DNA from: Aplidium turbinatum
Taxonomy: Eukaryota; Chordata; Ascidiacea; Aplousobranchia; Polyclinidae
Assembly (NCBI GenBank): GCA_918807975.1
Contig: OU964919.1
Coordinates: 29,147,824-29,211,823, forward strand
Length of the DNA: 64,000 nucleotides
Direction: 5' to 3'
The stretch's first letter is position 1. Each line of letters starts with the position of its first letter. Of this stretch, positions 24,101 to 36,100 are shown piece by piece. Both the position numbers and the translations under genes were made by a program. The notes beneath the pieces are model-generated. The model was given only the letters and a program-made list of their open reading frames with translations, had not been told where the DNA came from and searched no databases.

Positions 24101-27100
24101 CCTAACCCTAACCCCTAACCCCTAACCCCTATAACCCTAACCACTAACCACAACCCCTAACCACTAACCCCTAACCACTAACCACATCCCCTAACCACTA
24201 ACCCCTAACCCCTAATCCTAACCCTAACCCCTAACCCCTAACCCTGACCCCTAACCTTAACCCCTAACCCTAACCCCTAACCACTAACCACAACCCCTAA
24301 CTCCTAACCCTAATCGTAACCCTAACACCTAACCTCTAACCCCTAACCCCTAACCACTAACCCTAACTCCTAACCCTAACCCTTAACTCCTAACCCCTAA
24401 CCCTTAACCCTTAACCCCTAACCCTTAACCCCTAACCCCTGAGTATTCCATTGCGTATGTGCTTCGTCGTTCGATAAACTGTCGTTTCGATAAACTGTCG
24501 TTCGATGAACTGTCGTTTCGATAAACAGTCGTTTCGATGAACTGTCGTTTCGATGAACTGTCGTTCGATAAATTGTCGTTCGATAAACTGTCGCGTCACG
24601 CATTTCCTCGTTTGCAGAAATATTCTGTGACGTCAGAAGCTAGGTACATTTTAACGGTTTTAAGTTTGATCTTGTGGAACGATTGTCTGTAACAGTAATC
24701 AGCAGGTCGCTGCAGCAGATGAGGTCCATTACAGTATATAAATCAGCTGGTTGCACTTGCAGTCATGCAAGTTATGCACGTTAGAAGCTAAACTAATTGA
24801 ATGTTTCGCCGTGGCCAGCTTGGCCTAGCCTAAAGGGTTAGGGCTAAAGAATAGTAGGCTACTTTTGATGGAATGGATTCGATTCCCATCTTTGCTATTG
24901 TAATATTGGAAACGTGCCTTTAAACTTTTAATTTTGTTGAGAACATTACAGCCGTTAGCCTACTCTTTTTTCTTTTTTAATTAACAAACATAGTTCAAAG
25001 CAAGATGTTTAAAGCGTTAGGTCAAAACAAGGTCTTCTGCCATATAGTCTGTCCATCTTCTTTTCGGCCTTTCTTGCCTTCTTTTCCCAAATTTCTCTCG
25101 TCTCATTAGTCTTCCGACATAACCACCATCTCTCCGTAAAACGTGTCTCAACAAATTGAAACTGGGATGTGTCTCTCGGAGCTTATCATTCCTCCGACTT
25201 GCAGTCTTTTTCTAATAAGTTTATTGCTTCAAAATACTGTCTCTAGTGAAGGAATTCATATTTCTAGGCTCTAAAATAAGCTGGGACTCTAATACCTCAC
25301 CAGAGATAAGGAGAAGAATAGCGCTGGGAAGAAATGCATTTGTTGGAATGAATAGCATTTGGAAGAGCAAGTATGTAAAATTGGAAGCAAAAAGGAAGCT
25401 GATCAAAACTATTACATTCCTAATTGCAACCTTGGATGCGAAACATGGACAATGAACAAAACAGACAGAAGAAAGATTGACGCATTTGAATTGTGGTGTC
25501 GGAGAAGGTTACTGCGTGTTCCTTGGACAACCAAAGTAACAAATGAAAAAATTCTCGAACTGATTAAACCGGACATATCCCTAGAATCGTCAGGCAGAAA
25601 GGATAAGATCATGCTTTCTTTGGCATTTTTCGGAAATAAAGTTATGTCTCTATGTTGTCTGGATGCAACCTTTTTCGTCCCCTGAAAAGTTCATACCCCG
25701 ATTTCGTACACTGAAATCTTGTACCGGTAACAAAATCAAATTTCGACCTATTTCGTCTCCTGAAAAGATCGAGAGAAATTTTGAAATATTTGCGGCAACT
25801 CCGATCAGCTACTTCGGCTCTGTTGTTTTTTTTGTCGATCTTTTAAGGGTACGAAATGTTCAAGAGACGAAAAAGGTTGCACCCATTGAATCTATGTTTC
25901 TTGTTGCTAATTCGTTTGTTGAATTTTTGCATTGGAAATGACAAAAACTACAAAATTACCGCATTTTCTGAGTAAATTGCGGGGCCCCTAATTTGCGAGC
26001 CCAGTGCGATCGCACGGTTTGCACAACCCAAAGACCGGCACTGCCGAGAGTCGTAAACGACTGAACGGTTGATGAAGAAGAAGACTGTCTCTAGTGAAAA
26101 ATATCAATGTCAATGACATGACAACACATGTGCTAACCAAAAAGTGTTGTTTCTAGTCGTCCTTTTTTACTTAGTGCAAATTGGTGAGAGCTCTGTCTAT
26201 ATTATAGTGTCACCTGTGGCGTTTTCTTTAATTTCGTTTATAATAATATTTCAAAGTGTACGCCAGCCTTTTATAAAGTTCTGTATCACAAAATATGTAG
26301 CATATTGTATTGCATACTTTTCAGCTGGATGCTACCGACCAGATAATCCTCAGTTCGGTTCAGTTCATTCTGAAGTTGACGACCAGACACAGTTTCCAAT
26401 AGATGAATGGGTGATATATCGATGTGATGAAGGATATATCTTGGAAGGCGATTCAAGTGTTTATTGCAGAAGCAGTGGATGGTCTCATGTTCCTGTTTGT
26501 GTTCGTAAGTAGACTTTCTTGTGCCGTGTTGCAATTTTTCATTTCTAGAAGAAGAGGCTGATAACAGGATTGTCTGCCACATTAACGATATGTTGCGAAG
26601 TGGTTTGTCAACAATATGTGTACGCAAGGGCGTCCGCACGTAGGGGCAAATGGGGTCAGCTGATCCCCCCTGGAAAATTGTTGGATAAAAAATGAAAAAG
26701 CGAGTACATGCAAAAATAGGCAATTTTCTGAAAGGGGGGGAGAGGTGAAGGTGATACGAGTGATGACTGGCTGGTCAAGCTCTCCGATTATGATCATCAC
26801 CCTTTTTCGGGAGTATCCCACTTCCTCTAACTTATCAATTCACGAAGATACCTACGAGCTACCCGTAATCGCAAAATTCGACAACTTGAGTTCCTGTACT
26901 CTCAGAACCACATTACTAGTGCGGGCACTGGCTTTATCTCACATAAATCTGAAGAAGGATGATTCACAGTTTCAGATAAAATCATCTCGTATTTCGTGAA
27001 TTCAATGAAGCTGCTCATAACTTTTTTCTGTGTATGGTTTTAAAGATTATAGACTCCCAAATACCATCGCGTAATTGAAATGTTTCTTTTTCTCTGTTCT

Positions 27101-30100
27101 TACCTTCCTTTACTATCTCTTCTTGGAACTACTAGCAGTCGGTCGCTGGCTCGCTACGGAAATCACACAATTATGACAAAACAAAGTACATTATTACCCC
27201 AAATATATATATTACACCTTACAAAAGGTTCACTTAAGCACGATAATAGTGGGATCCAGGCCGGATAGCGACTGTCAAAACAGCGACTGTCATAATGGCG
27301 ACTTCATAATAGCGACGTAATGAAGTGAGCGACATTCCAAACAGCGATTGTATAAATGCCGACTGCATTAAAACAGCGACTGTTATGATAGCGACTTAAC
27401 ACTTTGAGTGGGCATATTTTTGAATTTTATTTATTGTAGGCGCCCATGCCAGTCAGCAGGTTTTGACTTGGAGGCCAAATTGGGTGGTTCTGTATGGCAC
27501 CAGCTTGACAATGATTGCCTAGTCTAGTTGATCTGTGATAAAGTTTGTAAAGTATTTTTTATCATGTCAATTACCTTTTAGGGTAGTTTTAGTTTACAAG
27601 TTTACAGTTAGAATTAGTAGGCTAAGGTATTGGAAGTACAGATGCTCAGCTTCTTGGTCAAAAACGTCATGAGTCAGAATCGACCAAATATAGGGTGAAG
27701 TGTGTGAATACCATCCAGGCAAAAGCTGTTTTATGCCTTTGCTGCTGTAACTTTCATTTGCTATTTTGTCATCTTAAACCTTAACTTGTAGGGTTAGAAA
27801 ATAGCAAAGCAAAGGTAAAGTAGTGAAGGCACTATATTAGGGTTGCCATACCGTCCGGAAAATTCCGGACATGTCCGGAATTTAGGGTTAAATTTTGCGT
27901 CCGGGAGGAATTTAAAAAAACGCTCAAATGTCCGGAATTTTATGATGGGCGTTTTGGGGGAATATAAGATATATCAATATTTTTCTATTTACACAATTAA
28001 AACTGAACAACTGAAAGAATGCTGTGAATTTGCAAATTGTAAATACAAGAGACTTCTCTCTCATAGCAAGACTCGCTGGCTCTCCTTGTTTCCTGGAATT
28101 TCAAGATTGTTAGAAATGTTTTCACCCCTGAAGTCCTACTTTTTGTCACAAGAACATCCACCAATAGTTATTGAACGGTTCTTTGAGAATGAAATGAGCG
28201 AATTATACTTTTGGCATATGAACTCATTAATGTCCGTGTTTCATGGACGTATTCAAGTAGTTGAGAGAGAAAACAATTCCGTTGCAGAAGTACTAGAAAA
28301 TTTGGAGCTGGTTCATAATGTGCTTGTGGAAAGGAAGAATGAAAACTTTATGTCCTTGAAAGTTAAAAGGCTTTTAGTTGAAAAAAGAGAAGAGGGATAT
28401 GAAGATGAATGTAACAATTTTCTTTCCGAAGTTGCAAACCTCTATAAGAGATGCTTGGAGTACCTGTGCAAATGGATGAAACCAATGGAAGAGTTTGCTT
28501 GTTTCAATTGGATGACCTTGAACGAAATACCAAGTTGGAAGGATGTAGAGCCTTGCCTTGGATATCTGATTGGTAAAGGGGTTGATGTGGACGATGCAAA
28601 ATGCTTTGACCAAATCTGTAACTTGAAGCAGTTTGTGGAAAGTTACCTACAGGACGAAGAATTTATTAAATTGTCAACGCATAAGACATGGTGCAAATAT
28701 TTCGATCAGTCTACGAACATCACATGTCACTCAGAAATTTTAAGGATTGTACAGTTTTTCTTTGCTGTTACATCCCACAATGCCAACGTAGAGAGAGTCT
28801 TTTCACTGATGCAAAGTCAGTGGACTAAAGAAAGAAACAAGTTGCGACTATGAAAGGCATATTGACTCTTCAATATAATTTCAAAGATATGTGCTGTAGT
28901 GAATTTTTCTCATTTTTGAAATCACACAAGGCCCTATTGAAAAGAATTAGATTTTCAGAAAAATATGCATCGTCGGAAGAGTAAATTTGTAGTGACTTGA
29001 CTTATAAGCGTGTCTTTAATTTGTTTTAAGCATGTAATTGCTGTTCTTCCTTTTTCGGCACAACCTAATTCTCATTATTATTTTTCACTCTGAACTTGAG
29101 ATTTTTTTCAGTGACGGTCCGTAGCTATATTTAGAAAGTGCTTACCCTGCCTGGTGTGAGATTCTGCTCGTGACAGAAGACAATACTTTTCATTTCGGTA
29201 GCTGGCGCTTTAGCATGAGTATCGTACAACATTTGCAGCTTTAGCATTTCGGTAGTGCATATATATATGGTCTCATGAAAATAGTCATGCTCTGTCCGGA
29301 ATTTTGCTTTTTCAAATATGGTAACCCTACACTATATGTACCTACTTCACCCTCTATTTGTTGGTCAATTCCAATCTATGACGTCATGGCATTTTGACTG
29401 GTGCATAGACTTGAATACTAGCTCCTGTGTCTGTATTTTATATGTTGTACTAATTGCTTTTTACAAAGTTTTATTTTACATTTTTGGTCAATTTCAATGT
29501 GTTAGTTTTGACTAAGGCGGAGACTTGTATACCAGCTTCGACAGAGTCAAACTTCATGAATAGGCTAACATTATCAAAACGAAATTGTGAGCATAAACGT
29601 GTTTTGATATTTTAAATAAAACATGTGAAAAGTCTTCATTTGGTGAGTGTCATTGGGCTTAAGTTTGGATAGGCTACAAGTCGGGTGAAACTGGATCACC
29701 AAACAAAATTAGAATGCTTAGGCAAACTGTGTTCATAGCTAAGTTAGGCTATCCAAACCAGGACTTAATTTTCATCAAACAATATTTGTTTTCAACAACG
29801 CCAACCGTTGATGGAACTCAGTCATTTCCCTTCTAAAATGGTCAAAAATAAGTCTTTCCGATATGTATTATCCATATGCCAAATATTAGCCTATTCTTTT
29901 CTGCAGAGGAAAAAAAAATTAAGTGATAAGCTGGCAACACTTTTGTATAATATTTTTAAGTTGGGGAATACCCCGAATAGTGCTCTATAGTTGGCACTGA
30001 AAGTGTTAACTCGTGTTCACTGAGTTGAATTCACTGTGTCGAATGAGGCATTTATAAATGAAAGGCAACATTATGTCGTGTCACATTAATTTTAAAAACG

Positions 30101-33100
30101 TTTGAAAAATTTGCCTCAATGGATTTTATAATTTCAAGAAAAGGAAGTGACATGATAAGTTATGAAGGCTTTTTGTACAGGAACGACAAAACAAAGATAA
30201 ATACAATCAATTGGAGATGTGCTAAAACAGGTTGTAAAGGTCGCCTAACGACAAGCCTTCAGTATCGTGAGCAACAACAACCCCCAGTGAGCAGTGGCGT
30301 CCACACGCATCCACCAAACCCTACGGAAGTGGCAGCCAGGAGAGTTGAAAACAGAGTAAAAACAGCTGCAGTAAGAACACGGGATCCACCACGAAGAATC
30401 GTGCAGTATGCAATGACTGAAGTTAATGAAGAAGTTGCAGCAGCTGTTGGCTCTTCCACAAATCTGCGTCAAACCATCAGACGGAAAAGGAAAGCAACAG
30501 ACAACAACCCCCCAGCTCCTGTTAATGTAGGAGAACTGTTCATACCTGATATGTTGAGACAAACAACAGACCAGCGTGGCTTCCTGCTCTATGACAGTGG
30601 GCGTGGAGATGTTCATCGGATGCTTATTTTCAGCACAGATCAGTTTCTTCAAACCTTACACGATTCCGAACACTGGATGTGTGATGGTACATTCAAAGTG
30701 TCACCATCCCTTTTTTATCAAGTATACACTGTGCATGCTATGATACGAAACAATGTGCTTCCTTGCATTTTTGTTCTACTCCCAAATAAGCAACAAGTAA
30801 CATACTCTCAAATGTGGACTGGAATCAAATCACTGAAACCTGGACTCGCTCCAAGAAGTGTACAGATCGACTTTGAACTAGCTTCCAAAGCTGCGCTCAT
30901 TGAAGCATTTCCTCAAACGCACATCTACGGCTGTTACTTTCACTTGGGACAATCGCTCTGGAGAAAGATTCAGGAAAACGGACTGCAACGGTTATATGTG
31001 CAAAACGACAATATTCGGATGGCACTGAAAATGCTCCTTGCTCTTGCCTTTCTACCAGTGGATGAAGTGAGCGATGCCTTTGATGAATTGGTGGCAGACT
31101 ACCCAGCAGAAGTAATGCCTCTCGTAAATTACTTCGAAGACAACTACGTGGGCCGAAGAAACAGACGGGGAGACAGACGACAGCCATTGTTTCCCGTACA
31201 TATGTGGAGTGTGAAAGCCAGACAAGATGCGGGACTGCCACGAACCAACAACCAGCTAGAGAGTTGGCACAATGCGTTTCAGGGATCAACGGAAACTCAT
31301 CATCCATCCATCTTTCGATTCATCGAAGCTTTAAGACGGGAGGAAGCCCTTCAACGGGCAAACCGAACCCAGCTACTACAAGGCAGAGACCTGACTCAGC
31401 GAATGAAAAGATACGTGACAATGAACACACGAATCACTGTTGTACAGCAAAATCGAGGCCAGTATGATCTGCGGCAGTTCCTTCGAGCCCTTGCTCACAA
31501 TTTAGAAATAAACGTGGCTTGATTTTTATTGCAAGACTTTTGGTTGTTTTAAAGTCCCTTTTGGTTTCAATCTTTTTCTAGACCCTGAATTTTATTGCAA
31601 GGCTTGACGACTTTCTGTTGTTTGGCTTGACTAGCCTATTTCTTTTTAAATCATGTGACTTCTATGGATAGTCCAAATAAAATGTTGTTTTAAACTCCCT
31701 TTTGGTTTCAATCTTTCACTACGCAGTGTTTGCCTGTTTGTGCGTGCATACGTGTGTAGAGAGGTGTGGGGGATGGAAGGTATGTGTGGAGGGGGTGAAA
31801 GAGTGCGTGTGCGCGTAAGCCTTGGATTTAATAAAAGAAGTGAGGTCGCTGTTGTGGCAGTCGCTGTTTTTGATGAATCGCTGTCGTGTAGTCGCTCTAC
31901 TGACAGTCGCTGTTTTAAATGAATCGCTGTCGTGTGGTCGCTCTATTGACAGTCGCTGTTCTGACAATCGCTATTTGGAACCCGAGCCGATAATAGTATG
32001 CAATAAAACGATTATATAACTCTGATAGTTTTTGCTCTGGCCAATTTTGATAAAAATCCGTAGAAATGTAAACACTGATAAAAATAATAAATTGTCTGGA
32101 TAGTGTAATGGTCAAATTTTCAAAAAAATTTTGCATCCGGCCGAAAAGGCAGAGTGAACCCACCCTGAATCCCCTAACTGAAAACCTGCGGACGCCCTTG
32201 TGTGTACTGACTGTAGATACAGATGTAGTTATCATCCTACTTGCTTTCATATATCAATAATTATTGTACAACACGGTTTATAGTTTAAGATTTTTGAACA
32301 AAATAGAATATTGAAATCTTTGATCTTAACTCATCATGATTGCGCATTCTGTAGCCTACTTTTGATTCATTTCAAATCACAGTCTACAGGTAAATTACTT
32401 TTCAGCTGGATGCTACCGACCAGATAATCCTCAGTTTGGTTCAGTTCATTCTGAAGTTGACGACCAGACACAGTTTCCAATAGATGAATGGGTGATATAT
32501 CGATGTGATGAAGGATATATCTTGGAAGGAGACTCAAGTGTTTATTGCAGAAGCAATGGATGGTCTCATGTTCCTGTTTGTGTTCGTAAGTAGGCCTTCT
32601 TGTGTGCCCTAAAAGTCTCAATTCCCGCTCAATACGCATGTATATGCACCACTGATGATCTCAAACAAGGGTGACGCTCAAGTATAGCGTCTTCCATTTG
32701 TCTTCGATCTGGGTCTTAAAGTAGCCTATTATTTCTAGTAGAGAATTAGCATTCCTTGCGTTCAGTTTAATCCTCTGTCACGAAGAAAGCAAATCTTTCG
32801 AATTCTCAAATTCTCGGGGTACCAAAAGAAAACGTCACTCCGTCAATCTTTATGGTTCAGCCTGTGTCTGATTTAAAACATCTCATACAATGTCAAAACA
32901 GCCACGATGAAGTTTCAGACAAGGCTTTCTTACTGCCAGGTTAACGATCCTCACAAGCACTCAATACTTATCTTTTGATGAATATAGGTTATTTTACTGT
33001 ATAACACAAGCCAACACACTTTTTGTGTCAGCATAGTAAATGTCATTCTAGGATATATTTTGGGTGCTGAATTCAAAAATCACATCAGATTTTTTGTATC

Positions 33101-36100
33101 ACATCAGGATTTTATGATATCTGAATGCATCAGGATTTTATGATATCTGAATGCTGTTTTGGTAAAAATGGGTAAAATCGACTCCTGATCTATATTGGTA
33201 GACTATGGCGTTTCGTGGAATTTGAACTCTTTTTTGTCAACAAGGTCTGTGATAAAGTCTAAACTCATCACGATAAAGTCTAAAGTCTACACAAGAGATA
33301 CAAACATAATATTAATGAAAACATTGAGGTATTTCAAGAGCTGTTTTATTTTTTTTAATTTAAAATTTTATTGAAGTGTGGTAACTTGAACCCAATTCTT
33401 CAAAGTTTATCCGCTAACACTAAACGTTCAACGTCATTTGTTTTACAAGAGTAGGCTACATTGTTACTTTTTTTCGTGTTAAGAAGTAGGTTTGGTGGCT
33501 TTACAAATCCCCAATACATAATTATTTTAAACCTTTTGGTTTTGCCATCTTTTCCTTTTGTTGGTGCTACATTTGTGTGTTTGTAATGTCATTCGCTATT
33601 ATGTTTGCGCCAGCAAAGAAAAATAAAATTTAAGAAATTGAATAGAATAGACACTTAAAAATAGGTTCAATTCTACAGAAAAAAGGAAATTCACATGCAC
33701 ATTTGGGAAACGTTACTCTGGACAAACTTTCGCTTGCATGATTTTTATATTGTGAGTGGATTTAAGGTTTCCATTGATCTATCGTCTTAGGTTTTCCACA
33801 CAAGCTTTACATGCAGCATGTGTGGAACCCATGATTTGTCCTGATCACCCAGGCGAATTTTAAAGTAGCCTATGTCAGATATGCTTGTTTCACAAAACTT
33901 GTTATGGTTTGCCTTTGGTTAGGAACAGTAGCCTATAACTGCCACATACGTAACAAAGAACTTCAGGGTCATTTTCACACTTTTTTGAAGATGCCATTCT
34001 GCTACTTATTCACACCACAAACAAAATTAACACCTTGCTAATATGAAAAAATTTGAATACATGAAAATTCAAATAAGAATGAGTCATAGACAAGTTTTAC
34101 ATAAGCTTAAATCCCCAAGTTCAGCGAAAAAGATAAAACCGATGTTATATATCAAAAAGTAGAATGGGACTAAGCATTCAGGCGAAAGTGAATGTAACCC
34201 TGCCTGTAAGGGTGGTTTATGGACAGTTCTCAGAAGGTACATAAGTTGGATGGTCCACCATAGACAGATGGTCCACTAGCCAGATGGTCTAGGTGACTCT
34301 TGACCAGTGGACCATCTAGCTAAGGGGGGCTTCTGACTAGTATACCTTCTGAAAGTAGGTCGGTCACTCCAATGGTCATGGTGTCATCATACATCTCCAA
34401 ATGTTACAAAATAAAATCATTTCCATGAATATGTCAAATTTTCAAACACTATTGGCTCATAAGGTCTTGATAAAACGGTAACAGTAAGAGAAAATTTGGC
34501 CAAAAAGCCAATATTATGAGAAAAAATATCATGCAAAAATCTCAAAAAGCTGATGCGATAGGTAAAATCTTATGTGATTTTTGAAATCAGCAGCCTCAAT
34601 ATACCCCAAATCACATCTTACATTGCAGACACAAATTTGTTTATCTTTTTTGTTGGCCTGTGTAATCATAGATATGTCATCTCCTATTATTTTCAGCTGG
34701 ATGCTACCGACCAGATAATCCTCAGTTCGGTTCAGTTCAGTCTGAAGTTGACGACCAGACACAGTTCCCAATAGATGAATGGGTGATTTATCGATGTGAT
34801 GAAGGATATATCTTGGAAGGAGATTCAAGTGTTTATTGCAGAAGCAGTGGATGGTCTCATCTTCCTGTTTGTGTTCGTGAGTTGACAATTAATTTTAGTA
34901 GCTACATACATCGAAACAACATAAACCATTTTTTGCTTGATTGAATATTTTAAAGGTATTACATTTTTTCGAAACAGCAACAATGTGCTTTTAAATGCCT
35001 TTCACGAATTTTTCAACCAGCTGGTACTTTCCGTGATAGAGGGGATTCGCTACAAAAAGATTAGCAGTCTGGGCTGAAATATGTGGCAAGAAATAAAATA
35101 GAAAATTAATACTATTAATACTATTTATGAAAGTATAAACGCAGCGATTGCAGATTAAGAATAAATCAAATGAAAGCAGATAATTGTCCAGTATTACATT
35201 ACTTTAATGTAATCTATAGCAAACTGCTATAATATGAGAAAGAGCTTAGGGTTTTAGTCTATCCAAAAAATTATATGCTCACAGTTTTTTTATGAAGGCT
35301 TTACTGCTTCATTGCAATTTAAACCCACTGGTGCACCCTAGGTGATTTTAATTTTCAGAGAATCATAAAAGTGAAAAGGGGCGCTTGGGAGCGAAAATAT
35401 AAATACACTTGTAGCGGACGCTGCTTTCAGCATATCCACCCATACACAGCCATCAGTGGGATGGCAACATTCCTGGGCAAAGTCGGCAAGGAATGATAGG
35501 ACACGAGGTCGATTACGCTGCTGTATTGTTTACTATCTCAACTCAGAAGATCAATGCTTGCTCACAACGTAATTGTTTATAGTTTTTAATCTTCGATCCA
35601 GCAACACAGAAAGTAAAGGAAAACACCGGAATATTAAAGCTCCACCACCAACAACTGGATACGAAATGTCGTCGCTGCTACATTAACAATAAACTGATCC
35701 AAACGTCATCCTGGCAGTGCCAAAAGTAGAAAACAGTAGCAACAACGAAACTGATATATTGCTTTAGAATTACCGACTGATTTCTTGATACTGGTTTTAA
35801 GTTCTGACTTTTGATATTGCATTCAACTGATTTCCATATTGAAAGAACCGACTTTTCATATTGAACAAAAACTCAACAAACTATTGATTTTCACATAGCA
35901 AAAACTTAACACACTCTGATTTTTACATGTTGCAGAACTCTACAAAAGACTAAACTTCACATAGCAAACGACTGATTGATTTATATAGCAAGAACTGATT
36001 TTACATATTGCAAGAACTTAACAAAACTGATTGATTTAAAATCATGAGCTTAACTTCTTTAAGAAGGTACTAGTGTGAGATTGCGAGTTTTACATATGAT

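Larger units (their letters stand above)
27251..31987. mobile_element. MuDR/Phantom-like MULE, complete, 4.7 kb
   Basis: A 10-bp TSD cgataatagt lies at 27241-27250 and 31988-31997. The ends are inverted (ccggatagcgactgtc at the left, gacaatcgctatttgg at the right), and each end carries an array of gcgactgt-type units: about 27265-27400 and 31845-31975. It encodes an intact transposase (30119-31522). A hAT of 1.5 kb (27838-29329) sits in its left half. This is the best-preserved DNA transposon here. Confidence 0.85.
26625..32200. mobile_element. hAT element hosting a MULE
   Basis: Termini CAAGGGCGTCCGCA and TGCGGACGCCCTTG; TSDs tgtgtacg (26617-26624) and tgtgtact (32201-32208), one mismatch. 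Only about 0.8 kb is its own sequence, with no transposase seen. The rest is the MULE at 27251-31987. Confidence 0.8.

Noticed and set aside
23990-24440. Real telomere or chromosome end
   Set aside because: The repeat is degenerate, lies between inverted arms of a TSD-flanked element, and unique DNA continues on both sides.
29992-30009. Right end of a piggyBac element starting at 8255
   Set aside because: The motif matches (GGCACTGAAAGTG-TTAA), but it lies inside the MULE 21 kb away, so the two are separate family members. The partner of this end was not found.
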